From assembly GCA_019634415.1 (NCBI GenBank), contig JAHQVJ010000057.1:1-64000 (forward strand): a DNA stretch of 64,000 nucleotides, read 5' to 3'. Position numbers and translations under genes: made by a program. Positions within the stretch are counted from its first letter, which is position 1. The number at the start of each line of letters is the position of its first letter. This document shows positions 40,500-48,929 of the stretch, in pieces. Under the pieces are notes generated by a model that saw only the letters and a list, made by a program, of their open reading frames with translations, made no database searches and had not been told where the DNA came from. Origin of the DNA: Myxococcales bacterium (GTDB lineage: Bacteria; Myxococcota_A; UBA796; GCA-2862545).

Positions 40500-40654
40500 C
40501 AGCATTCGGGAAAGCTCGCGAAGCGAGCTTCCGGTTGCTGTGGGAGCGAAGCGGCCAGAGAGGGGTCAATCGAAGTCCGAGCGAGTGGCGCGCAGCGTTG
40601 ATCGGTAGGGCAACGCCGGGAACAGCTCGAAGAGCTTTCCCGAGTGTTGCTAGA
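40495..40654. repeat. Inverted-repeat-bounded structured intergenic element
   Basis: Arms of 23 bases at 40495-40517 and 40632-40654 are reverse complements with 21 of 23 matches (core GGGAAAGCTC / GAGCTTTCCC). Within it a second stem (AAGCTCGC - GAA - GCGAGCTT, 40512-40530) overlaps the left arm, so two alternative folds compete. Further in, CCGGTTGC (40531-40538) can pair with GCAACgCCGG (40610-40619). There is no T-run for a standard terminator. The element fills the gap between the convergent gene ends at 40499 (+) and 40655 (-), and may be a bidirectional terminator or a small MITE-like insertion. Confidence 0.75.
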
Positions 40655-43600
40655 TCACTGCCAGAACTGCCACCAGCGGCGGCCCTTGGCCTTGCTCGAC
40701 TTCGCCTTGCGACCCTTGCGCGCACCTGCGGCGTCGGGCGGGGCCTTCGGCATGGTGACCACCGGCACCCGGCGATCGGGAGCGGTCAGCACCACGGCGG
40801 CGTCGGAGGAGACGTTGTCGCCCTCGTCGAAGGGGAGCCCGCCGTTCTTCGTGTCCACCACGCGCTCGATCAGCTCGCTGCTGCGCGCCAGGGGCCACTC
40901 GTCGCCATCGGCCGAGACCGAGGGGGAAGCGGCGTCCACCGTGACGTGTGCGCCCTTCACCGCGGCAATCCAGGGGGGCAGTGCGCCCACGGCGCCCGAG
41001 ACCTTGATGCGGCCCTCGCTCATGGAGCGGTTGTCGTCGTAGCCCACATAGGCACCCACCACGTGGCCGTCCGCGGCCGAGAAGCCGGTGGGGGTGGCTT
41101 GGGGCAGGTAGCCCATGAAGGCGGCGTTGCGGAAGTCGTTGGTGGTGCCGGTCTTGCCGCCGATGGGCACGATCTTGCCGTCCTGCTTCACGGTGCCCTT
41201 CACCGAGCGGCCCGTGCCGTGCTGCACCACGTTGCGCAGCACGTCCGCCGTCATCTCGCCCACCTCGGGGTCCGCCACGCGCACCGGCGTGGTCTCGGCC
41301 TGGTAGATCACCTTGCCCGTGCGGTCGCGGATCTCGGCGATGAGGGTGGTGGGGCCGACCTCTGGACCAGCCGCAGGGGGAAACGCCTGCCCCGACACCA
41401 GGCCCGAGTACAGCACTGCGGCCTCCTCCAGCGTGATCTCGGTGGCGCCGAGCGGCAGGGACAGGACCTCCTTCAGCTCGGTCTGCACGCCGTACTGCTC
41501 GGCGATGTGGGTGACGTAGCGCATGGCCATGAGCACGCGGTAGTCCTGGTGCCCGTGGAGCACCTCCGGCGAGTACAGCCCCAGCTCCCCCTCCTCGAAC
41601 ACCAGGGCCTGGCGCTCGATGGCGTCGACCACGGCCTGCAGGGTGCCTAGGCTCACCTGGCTCTCCACCAACATCTCGTCCATGGGGGGCAGGCTGATCT
41701 TCGCCTCGGGCTCCGCTGCCGTCTGTGCCTTGGCCTTGGACTTGCCCTTGCCCTTTCGCTTGCCCGTGCGCCGCGGCGCTGGCTCGGGAGCTGGCTTGCC
41801 TCGGCTGACGGTGCGGCCGCCCGACGAGCTACGCCCGCCGCTGGCCAGGTCTCGCAGCGCCATGACCGGGGACTTGAAGTCTGCCGGGTGCACGCCGCAC
41901 GCCACCTGCACACCGCCGTCGTCGTCGATCTTGAGCGCCATCTCGCGGATGTTGAGGCTCTCGTCCTTGCGCAGCGCGCGCTTCAGCTCCTTGTAGGCGT
42001 CTTTGCAAGGCTCGACGCGCTTCTCGAGGTAGCGCCAGGTGTCGCGGCCGCTCTTGGCGGTCCCCATCTGGATGGAGCGCAGCTTGCGACCCTCCTCCAC
42101 CTCGCCCGACGCCATGAGGGAGGCGGAGATCTCGGCGCGCGCTGCGGCGAAGTGGCTCTCGGGCAGCCGCCCCTTGGTGGGCAGGATGCCTGCCTTCTGG
42201 ATGCGCGTCTTGTACTCGTCGAGGGACTCCTCGGGCTCCTTGGACAGGCCCGTGGTCTTGGCGAGGCCCGACAGGCCGTAGGGGTCGAGGTGGTCGGCGA
42301 GGTGGTAGAGCAGCCAGATCGACGCGAGGTTCTCCGACTTCACACCCGCCCACGACAGCGACACGTCGGGCAAGGGCTCGTGGTCGGGGCGAGGGGAGTA
42401 GGTGGTGCCGCTGAAGAGGAAGGTGTTGCGTCGGTTGTCGAGCACGTCGTCGGGACGCCAGCCGAGGGTCATGGCGGCGTGGTAGACCAGCGGCTTGAAG
42501 GTGGAGCCGAACTGACGCGGCGCGCGCACGCGGTCGAAGTCTCGGTTGGTGCTGCCGCCCACCATGGCGCGCAGCTCGCCCTCGTGGACCACCACCACCG
42601 CTCCCTGCAGCTCGGGGCGCACCTCGAGGTCGCAGAAGGCGTTGCCGTCGGCGTCCATGTCGCGGATGCTCACCCAGACCACGGAGCCATCGGCGATGCC
42701 CTGCACGAAGGCATCGACGGTGGCGGTGGGCACCTTGGCCCAGCGGTCCTTCTTCTCGCCCCGATACACGGCGGCCGAAGCACGGACGATGGCGTCGCGG
42801 TCCACGGTGCAGGTGAAGCCACCGAGATCGGTGACGAGTCCCCCGTCGGCGTGGGCGGTGACGGCGGCGTCGCGGAAGGTGTGCAGCTCGGGCGGCCGAG
42901 TGGGGTCGGGCTTGGGCGCCTTGGCGCCGGACTTCACGAAGGCGTCGGCTCCGATGCCCTCGAGCATGGTGCCCAGCGCGGACAGGTGGTGCCACAGGCC
43001 GTAGGTGGACTCTCGCTGGGTGGTGTCGTCCAGGGTGGTCACGATGGTGAGGCCTGCCTTGTTGACGTCGACCACGCCGGCCTCGGCCAGCACCTGCTGG
43101 AAGGGCTCGGTGGCGAGTCGGCGCTCCACCTCGTCCACCAGGATCGACGCCGGATACCGGAAGCGACCGCGCTTGAAGGGCAGCTCCAGGTTCTCGCGCT
43201 CCATCAGCCGCTTGGCCCGCTTGCGGATCGAGGCCACGTCCTCGGCGGTGATGGTGCGAAAGCCGTCTTCCACGGTGGGGAGCAAGTTGCTCTCGGGCTC
43301 CTCCGCGATGCGGGAGAGCACGTAGCGCGTGCGCTCTACGGCCCGCTCCATGACTCGCTTCCGGCGGTCGGCGTCGCCGATGAAGGGGTCGTAGTTCGCG
43401 GGGCCCTTCACCAGGCCAGCGAGGTAGGCCGACTCGAGCAGCGACAGCTCGCTGGCTTCCTTGTCGAAGAAGTAGCGGGCGGCCACGCCGATGCCGCTGC
43501 CGTTGCCCGTGACGTGGAAGAGGTTGGCATACAGCGTGAGGATCTCGTGCTTGGTGAAGACCTTCTCGATGTGTAGGGCGTAGTCGAGCTCCTCCCACTT

Positions 43601-44029
43601 CGCGCCCAGCGAGCGGTCGGGCCGCTCGAACAGGTTCTTCGCGGTCTGCTGGGTGAGGGTGGAGCCGCCGGACACCACGGTGCCCGCTGCCACGTTCTGC
43701 TGGGCGGCACGGGCCACGCCCTGCGGATCGACGCCCGAGTGGCGCCAGAACCGGCCGTCCTCCGCAGCCACGATGGCCATGATCCACGCCACGGGGAGCT
43801 GGTCGAAGCCCACCGCCAGGCGGTGCTCCTCCTCGAAGACCGCGCCCAAGCGGGTGGTGCCGTCGCGGTAGACGATCTCGGTGTCGGCGGTGTGGACCAG
43901 CGCCTCCACGCGAGCACGCTCCACCTCTTCGGGCGTCTGGCCGCATCCGGGGGTGTCGCAGCTGCTGGCGACGACGAAGGCGCCGAGCAGAAGGGCGGTC
44001 GGGTGGGTGGGTCCGAGTCGGGTGGGCAT
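40655..44029 (-). CDS. Oversized class A penicillin-binding protein, lipoprotein-like
   Basis: The 1124-aa protein has a glycosyltransferase-51 domain (about 60-240; Glu90 in AAEDGRFWRHSGVD, GGSTLTQQ near 121-128) and a transpeptidase domain (STFKPLVYHAAM with the active Ser near 505, a SEN motif near 565, KTGTTN near 958). These polymerise glycan strands and cross-link peptides in peptidoglycan. Family members are usually 650-850 aa. The extra length comes from an insertion of about 220 residues between the SEN and KTG motifs, including a Lys/Arg-rich low-complexity stretch (GKRKGKGKSKAKA). The N-terminus lacks the usual membrane anchor and looks like a lipoprotein signal (VVASSC). The start ATG 44029 has GGGAG upstream. 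Confidence 0.9.
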   Translation of the reverse strand: MPTRLGPTHPTALLLGAFVVASSCDTPGCGQTPEEVERARVEALVHTADTEIVYRDGTTRLGAVFEEEHRLAVGFDQLPVAWIMAIVAAEDGRFWRHSGVDPQGVARAAQQNVAAGTVVSGGSTLTQQTAKNLFERPDRSLGAKWEELDYALHIEKVFTKHEILTLYANLFHVTGNGSGIGVAARYFFDKEASELSLLESAYLAGLVKGPANYDPFIGDADRRKRVMERAVERTRYVLSRIAEEPESNLLPTVEDGFRTITAEDVASIRKRAKRLMERENLELPFKRGRFRYPASILVDEVERRLATEPFQQVLAEAGVVDVNKAGLTIVTTLDDTTQRESTYGLWHHLSALGTMLEGIGADAFVKSGAKAPKPDPTRPPELHTFRDAAVTAHADGGLVTDLGGFTCTVDRDAIVRASAAVYRGEKKDRWAKVPTATVDAFVQGIADGSVVWVSIRDMDADGNAFCDLEVRPELQGAVVVVHEGELRAMVGGSTNRDFDRVRAPRQFGSTFKPLVYHAAMTLGWRPDDVLDNRRNTFLFSGTTYSPRPDHEPLPDVSLSWAGVKSENLASIWLLYHLADHLDPYGLSGLAKTTGLSKEPEESLDEYKTRIQKAGILPTKGRLPESHFAAARAEISASLMASGEVEEGRKLRSIQMGTAKSGRDTWRYLEKRVEPCKDAYKELKRALRKDESLNIREMALKIDDDGGVQVACGVHPADFKSPVMALRDLASGGRSSSGGRTVSRGKPAPEPAPRRTGKRKGKGKSKAKAQTAAEPEAKISLPPMDEMLVESQVSLGTLQAVVDAIERQALVFEEGELGLYSPEVLHGHQDYRVLMAMRYVTHIAEQYGVQTELKEVLSLPLGATEITLEEAAVLYSGLVSGQAFPPAAGPEVGPTTLIAEIRDRTGKVIYQAETTPVRVADPEVGEMTADVLRNVVQHGTGRSVKGTVKQDGKIVPIGGKTGTTNDFRNAAFMGYLPQATPTGFSAADGHVVGAYVGYDDNRSMSEGRIKVSGAVGALPPWIAAVKGAHVTVDAASPSVSADGDEWPLARSSELIERVVDTKNGGLPFDEGDNVSSDAAVVLTAPDRRVPVVTMPKAPPDAAGARKGRKAKSSKAKGRRWWQFWQ

Positions 44030-44137
44030 GGCTCTCCCTGCGGGGCATCGTCTGCCTACCACACCCCCGACACCCCGTCTCTGTTCCACCTGGGGACAGG
44101 CACTGGATTACCATGCCGGATACGCCAGGAGCCCCCC

Positions 44138-44758
44138 ATGCGACACACACCTCTGGTGGCGTGCCTGCTGTTGTCCTGCTCGGGCAACAAGGACACCACC
44201 GACACCGACGTCGATCCCACCGACGCCGACACCGACGCGGATGCCGATTCCGACACAGACTCCGATGCAGACACCGACGTTCCCACCGAGCCGGGCCCCT
44301 GGACCATGCTCATCGATGGGGCCTCGCCGAACTGTGTGGCGGCCTGGGACGTGGAGTACGTGGCCTCGTCGTACGACTGCCCCGACTGCAAGTTCGCCTT
44401 GGATGCACAGTTCGAGACTGTGATCACCTGGTCGGACACCAAGTCGGACGATTCGGGATGTCCAACCGTCCCCATCACGATCAGTGACAAGCAGGTGCTG
44501 TCGTTCACCAAGAATCGAGCGAAGTTCGAGACCTACCTGGCGGACCAGTTCCGCTTGTGGGGCTTCATCTCCGAGCTCGGGGCGTACGGAGACGTGTTCT
44601 TGCTCGGACGAGTGGATCTGGACAAGAAGACGAAGACAGAGGTCTTCGACCAGGCCTACTACGCCGTGGGCGAGTGGGACCCCGTCGGAGGAGACTTCTG
44701 GTGGGTCGGCTTCCAGGGAGTCTTCGAGGCCTATGGTTCCACTGCGGAGGTGAAGTGA
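44138..44758 (+). CDS. Lipoprotein with Asp/Thr-rich linker, tandem paralogue 1
   Basis: A 206-aa lipoprotein (LLLSCSGNKDTT; ATG 44138 with AGGAG upstream). A linker of about 30 residues of repeated Asp-Thr/Ala/Ser follows (DTDADADSDTDSDADTD), then a compact domain with CVAAWDVEYVASSYDCPDCKF, which has a Cys-x-x-Cys-like arrangement. Its last base overlaps the next gene's start. The product is about the same size as its neighbour and has the same layout, so the pair arose by duplication. Function unknown; surface location likely. Confidence 0.82.
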   Translation: MRHTPLVACLLLSCSGNKDTTDTDVDPTDADTDADADSDTDSDADTDVPTEPGPWTMLIDGASPNCVAAWDVEYVASSYDCPDCKFALDAQFETVITWSDTKSDDSGCPTVPITISDKQVLSFTKNRAKFETYLADQFRLWGFISELGAYGDVFLLGRVDLDKKTKTEVFDQAYYAVGEWDPVGGDFWWVGFQGVFEAYGSTAEVK

Positions 44759-45381
44759 TGCGACCGTTCCTCGCCAGTCTGCTCGCCCTGTCGTGCTCGG
44801 GGGACAAGGACACCACGCCCACCGACGTGACCGACGCCGACACCGACACCGACGCGGATGCCGACACGGACACGGACTCCGACACCGACATGCCCACGGG
44901 CGATACGGGGCCGGTGCCGGGGGGTGACTTCGCCTTCGTGATTCGCGGCAACTTCGACGACTGCCTGATCAAGTGGGACGTGTCGCACACGCCCTCGTCG
45001 TATGCCTGCAAGGGCTGCCCGTTCACCCTGGATGCGCAGTGGGACGTGACCTACGCCCTGTCCGAGGAGACGACCATCGAGGGGTGCCCCGAGCAACCGG
45101 TCACCAAGCAGGATCGGTTCGTGCTGGAGTCCTACGCCAAGGTCGGGCAGCTCACAGCGGAGCTGTACGAAGCCATTCCGGTGTGGGCTTTCGCCTCCGG
45201 CCTCAAGTACCTGCCGGACACCGACCTGATCCTATTGGCAGACGTGCGGAAGAAGAAGAAGGCGGGCATCAGCCCCACGCTTTACGGACCCCTGTTCGTC
45301 GACGAGGCCACGGGTGCCTTCTCCTGGGTCGAGCAGAGCGAGCGCTTCGAGGGGTACGGCGTCTTCGATCCCGACAAATAG
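44758..45381 (+). CDS. Lipoprotein with Asp/Thr-rich linker, tandem paralogue 2
   Basis: A 207-aa lipoprotein (MRPFLASLLALSCSGDKDTT) with an Asp/Thr/Ala linker and a C-terminal domain that matches the previous gene: DCLIKWDVSHTPSSYACKGCPF corresponds to NCVAAWDVEYVASSYDCPDCKF, with both Cys conserved. The start codon shares its A with the previous stop (TGATG). The Cys pattern suggests a disulphide or metal site. Confidence 0.82.
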   Translation: MRPFLASLLALSCSGDKDTTPTDVTDADTDTDADADTDTDSDTDMPTGDTGPVPGGDFAFVIRGNFDDCLIKWDVSHTPSSYACKGCPFTLDAQWDVTYALSEETTIEGCPEQPVTKQDRFVLESYAKVGQLTAELYEAIPVWAFASGLKYLPDTDLILLADVRKKKKAGISPTLYGPLFVDEATGAFSWVEQSERFEGYGVFDPDK

Positions 45382-45425
45382 AGCCCCAGCGAGGTTAGCA
45401 AGGGCCTGATCCCAGGGGGTCGGGC

Positions 45426-46139
45426 ATGCAGGATCCGCTCATCGTGAAGCAGCTGGCCGCGGGACGGGACTTCGCCACGGGCGATCCCGTCGCGCGCAGC
45501 ATGCAGAACTTCGTCTACTTGCTCGGGGACTCCGTGGCGCGAGAGTGCCTGGTGGTGGACCCCGCGTGGGACGTGCAAGGCATCGTCGATGCCGCCACCG
45601 CTGATGGCTACACCATCGTCGGTGCGCTCGTGACGCACTGGCACCCCGACCACGTGGGGGGCTCGCTGATGGGCCACGACGTACAGGGCTTGTCGGCGCT
45701 GCTCGAGATCGTGCAGTGCCCCATCTACGTGAACGAGGGGGACGCGACCTTCGTGAAGATGATGACGGGGCTCGGCGACTCGGAGCTGTCGCTGGTTCGG
45801 TCTGGCGATCGCGTGAAGGCGGGGTCGGTGGAGGTGGAGTGCCTGCACACGCCGGGCCACACTGCGGGGAGCCAGTGCTTTCGCTGTGGCGGGGCGCTCG
45901 TGTCGGGAGACACGCTGTTCCTCGACGGCTGCGGTCGCACCGATCTGCCGGGCGGCGACGTCGAGGTGATGTGGGACACGCTGTCGAAGCTGCTCGAGCT
46001 ACCCCGCGATCTGGTGCTCTACCCGGGCCACGACTACGGCTCGCAGCCCCACGCGCCCATGGAGGAGGTGGCGCGCACCAACGCCATGCTGAAGGCGCCC
46101 GACTACGACACCTTCCTCGCCATGCGAGGCGGCCGATGA
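45426..46139 (+). CDS. Metallo-beta-lactamase-fold hydrolase
   Basis: The 237-aa protein has the metal-binding core THWHPDHVGG, a downstream HTPGHTAGSQ, and SGDTLFLDGCGRTDLPGG, as in glyoxalase II and persulfide dioxygenase-like members. The late GHDYG supplies another ligand. It has no signal peptide. The substrate is open; the ETHE1/glyoxalase II type fits best. The stop overlaps the next start by four bases (ATGA), and this begins a coupled run to 50011. Confidence 0.92.
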   Translation: MQDPLIVKQLAAGRDFATGDPVARSMQNFVYLLGDSVARECLVVDPAWDVQGIVDAATADGYTIVGALVTHWHPDHVGGSLMGHDVQGLSALLEIVQCPIYVNEGDATFVKMMTGLGDSELSLVRSGDRVKAGSVEVECLHTPGHTAGSQCFRCGGALVSGDTLFLDGCGRTDLPGGDVEVMWDTLSKLLELPRDLVLYPGHDYGSQPHAPMEEVARTNAMLKAPDYDTFLAMRGGR

Positions 46140-46654
46140 CGGATGGCTCTGCCGAGCTGGCCCTGTTCGCTGCCGTGGCGTTCTTGGGTGGACTGGTGCT
46201 GGAGACGCGGGTGCTGCTGCGCTGGCGCACGGATCTGTACTTCCTGATGTCGCTTCCGCTGGGGCAGCAGCTCGTGCCCGTGCCCAGAGCGCCCACGGGC
46301 AAGGGTCGCACGCCGTCGGTGCGCTGGGAGGTCAGCCGCCCGGGGTTGGTGCGCTACTGGGCCGATCCGGGCGAGCGCAAGGCTCCCAGCGGCCTGCACG
46401 GGGTCGTCTGGCTGGTTCCGGTGGGTGATCGGGTGGCGCTGGACGTGCGCTGGGCTCCACCGCTGGCTCCGATGGGTGCGGCACTGTGGCTGGCGCTGCT
46501 GGGGATGGCCCGAGGGGAGGCGCAGCTCACGGTGCCCATCGCGCTGATGATCGCTGCTGCGATCTCGCTCGTGTACTGGGATCGCAGCCGCCGCATCGCG
46601 CAGGAGCTGCGCTTCTCGTTCGTGGGTGGGCACGGCGAGGATCCGAAGTCATGA
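46136..46654 (+). CDS. Small membrane protein of unknown function
   Basis: A 172-aa protein with an N-terminal membrane helix (about 7-27) and a pair of hydrophobic segments near residues 115-152 (LAPMGAALWLALLGMA, VPIALMIAAAISLVYW). The middle soluble part is beta-rich. The ATG overlaps the end of the hydrolase gene, and its own stop overlaps the FAD enzyme's start by four bases. No family recognised. Confidence 0.65.
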   Translation: MTDGSAELALFAAVAFLGGLVLETRVLLRWRTDLYFLMSLPLGQQLVPVPRAPTGKGRTPSVRWEVSRPGLVRYWADPGERKAPSGLHGVVWLVPVGDRVALDVRWAPPLAPMGAALWLALLGMARGEAQLTVPIALMIAAAISLVYWDRSRRIAQELRFSFVGGHGEDPKS

Positions 46655-48303
46655 CCTGTGTGCTGTCGACGTCGGGGCTCGTGGTCGGGCTCCTGGGGGT
46701 GCTCTGGCTGCGGTCGCGCCTGTTGGTGGGGCACTCGCGCACCTGGCTGGGACTGCGCGACACGCTCGCGGGGCTCGTTCAGCGGCGTCTCGGAGGGTAT
46801 CGGCACGTGGCCACGGCCCCCGATCCATCGAAACCCGAGCGCGTGCAGGAGCGCCTGCGGGTCGCGGTGGTGGGGGCGGGCCTCGGCGGCATCGGTGCCG
46901 CCGTCACCTTGGCCGAGGCCGGCGCCGAGGTGGTGCTGCTCGACAAGAACCCGTACCTGGGGGGCAAGCTCGGGGCCTGGCGCGAGGCCACCTCCGATGG
47001 CAGCGAGCAGCCGGTGGAGCACGGCTTTCACGCCTTCTTCCGGCACTACCACAACCTCAACGACTTCCTGGACCGGCTGGGGATCCGGCAGGGCTTCCGG
47101 CCCATCTCCGACTACCAGATCCTCGGGCTCGACGGCACGGTGCACAGCTACCGCGAGGTGGATCCGGCGCCGGTGCTGAACCTGGTGTCGCTGGCGAGCC
47201 ACGGGGTGTTCCGCTGGTCGGAGATCCTCGGCTCGCAGGCGATGCACGAGATGGACCGCTTCCTCCAGTACGATCCGGAGGTGACCTTCGCCGAGCTCGA
47301 CCACGTGCCCTTCGATCGTTTCGCTGAGCGCGCGGAGCTGCCCGCGAGCCTGATGCTGTCGTTCAACTCGTTCTCGCGGGCGTTCTTCGCGGATCCGGAC
47401 CGGCTGTCCACCGCGGAGCTCGTGCGGAGCTTCCACTTCTACTACCTGAGCACCGACGGTGGCCTGATCTACGACGTGCCCCAGGATCACTACGAGCAGT
47501 CGGTGCTGGATCCCATCGAGGCGCACCTGCGGTCGGTGGGGGTGGATCTGCGGCTGTCCACGCCGGTGGAGCGCATCGACTCGGCTTCCCCCGGCTTCGT
47601 GGTGAACGGGAAGCCCTACGACGCCGTGGTGCTGGCCACCGACGTGAACGGGACGCGTGCGCTGGCGGAGCGTGCCCCCTGGCTCGCCCAGGCCGCACCC
47701 ACCACGGCGGCGCAGCTCTCCAAGCTGTGTGCGGGCCAGCGCTACAGCGTGCTGCGGCTGTGGCTGGACGGGCCCATCGAGCGCGAGGTGGCGGAGTACC
47801 TGGTGTTCGATCGCCAGCGTGCGCTGGACGCGATGGCATTCCTCGATCGGCTGCAGGACACGCACAGACGCTGGGCGGAGCAGACCGGCGGGACCGTGCT
47901 GGAGCTGCACTCCTACGCGCTGCCCGACGATCTGGCCGACGACGAGGTGGCGGCGGTGCTGCTGGAGGAGCTCGTCCTGTTCTTCCCCGAGGTGGCGGAC
48001 CGCACGGTGCTGCGGCAGCACGTTCAGCTGCGTCACGACTTCCCCGCGTTTCACACGGGGCTGTGGGCGGACCGCCCCACGACCGAGACGGAGCTGCCCG
48101 GCCTGGTGTTGGCGGGGGACTGGGTGAAGCTGCCGTTCCCGTCTGCCCTGATGGAGGGCGCCTTCACCAGCGGCATGCTGGCCGCCAATGCGATCCTGAA
48201 GCGCGCTGGGGTGCGGCAGGCGCAGGTGTGGTCGGTGCCTCCGAAGGGGATCCTGGTAGGGGTGCCCGAGATGCCCGGCAAGCGCCGCGTAGACTTGTCC
48301 TGA
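46651..48303 (+). CDS. FAD-dependent oxidoreductase, CrtU/CruE carotenoid-enzyme-like
   Basis: The 550-aa protein has an N-terminal hydrophobic helix, then a Rossmann FAD site (VAVVGAGLGGIGAAVTLAEAG) near residues 70-95. The motif EHGFHAFFRHYHNLNDFL strongly resembles the HGFHGFFRQYYNLR motif of CrtU/CruE carotene desaturase/methyltransferases. The C-terminal LAGDWVKLPFPSALMEGAFTSG is also family-like. In aryl-carotenoid biosynthesis these enzymes form aromatic end rings. No other carotenoid gene is in the window, so the substrate may be another isoprenoid or lipid. The gene is embedded in a coupled cluster with a methyltransferase. Confidence 0.82.
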   Translation: MTCVLSTSGLVVGLLGVLWLRSRLLVGHSRTWLGLRDTLAGLVQRRLGGYRHVATAPDPSKPERVQERLRVAVVGAGLGGIGAAVTLAEAGAEVVLLDKNPYLGGKLGAWREATSDGSEQPVEHGFHAFFRHYHNLNDFLDRLGIRQGFRPISDYQILGLDGTVHSYREVDPAPVLNLVSLASHGVFRWSEILGSQAMHEMDRFLQYDPEVTFAELDHVPFDRFAERAELPASLMLSFNSFSRAFFADPDRLSTAELVRSFHFYYLSTDGGLIYDVPQDHYEQSVLDPIEAHLRSVGVDLRLSTPVERIDSASPGFVVNGKPYDAVVLATDVNGTRALAERAPWLAQAAPTTAAQLSKLCAGQRYSVLRLWLDGPIEREVAEYLVFDRQRALDAMAFLDRLQDTHRRWAEQTGGTVLELHSYALPDDLADDEVAAVLLEELVLFFPEVADRTVLRQHVQLRHDFPAFHTGLWADRPTTETELPGLVLAGDWVKLPFPSALMEGAFTSGMLAANAILKRAGVRQAQVWSVPPKGILVGVPEMPGKRRVDLS

Positions 48304-48314
48304 CGAGGGAGCCC

Positions 48315-48929
48315 ATGGCGTCGAGCACCGACGGATACGCCGAGCAGTCCGAGGAGCTGCTCACCCGGTACGAGACCTACGATCCGGAGGAGCTGTGGGG
48401 CTGGTGGGTGCCCCAGCTTCCCGAGGAGCCTGCCGATGCGCTGGATGCGGGTGCGGGAACGGGTCGGGACGCCGCCTGGCTGGCGCGCCGGGGCCACCGG
48501 GTGTGGGCGGTGGAGCCGGTGGCCGAGCTGCGCGAGGGAGCGCAGGCGCTGCACCCCGAGCCCGGCATCACCTGGCTCGACGACCGTCTGCCCGAGCTGC
48601 CGGAGGTGCGACGCACGGGCCAGCGCTTCGACATCCTGCTGCTGTCGGCCGTGTGGATGCACCTCGACGGCGCCGAGCGGAAGGCCTCGATGGCGACGCT
48701 CGCGGCGCTGGCACGACCGGGGGCTCGACTGGCCATGACGCTGCGCCACGGGCCGGTGCCGCCCGGACGGCGCATGTTCGCGATCAGCGACGAGGAGACC
48801 ATCGCTCTGGCCGCTGAGCACGGCTTCGTGCAGCAGGACTCCGGCCCCTTCGCCTCGTCGGGTCGGCTCGACCAGAAGGTGGGCGTGACCTTCACCAGGT
48901 TGGCCTTCGTCTCGAACGCCTCGCGATGA
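48315..48929 (+). CDS. SAM-dependent methyltransferase
   Basis: The 204-aa class I methyltransferase has motif I DALDAGAGTGRDAAWLARRG, an acidic post-motif (VWAVEPV), and LLLSAVWMHL in the motif II/post-II position. It starts at ATG 48315 with GAGGGA upstream, 11 bases after the FAD enzyme. The cluster context suggests it methylates the product of the FAD enzyme, which is inference. The stop overlaps the HEAT gene start by four bases. Confidence 0.85.
   Translation: MASSTDGYAEQSEELLTRYETYDPEELWGWWVPQLPEEPADALDAGAGTGRDAAWLARRGHRVWAVEPVAELREGAQALHPEPGITWLDDRLPELPEVRRTGQRFDILLLSAVWMHLDGAERKASMATLAALARPGARLAMTLRHGPVPPGRRMFAISDEETIALAAEHGFVQQDSGPFASSGRLDQKVGVTFTRLAFVSNASR

Noticed and set aside
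44190-44300. Repeated GAC/ACC-type units suggesting a CRISPR or microsatellite
   Set aside because: The units are in-frame codons for the Asp/Thr linker, with no conserved spacers or direct repeats of CRISPR length.
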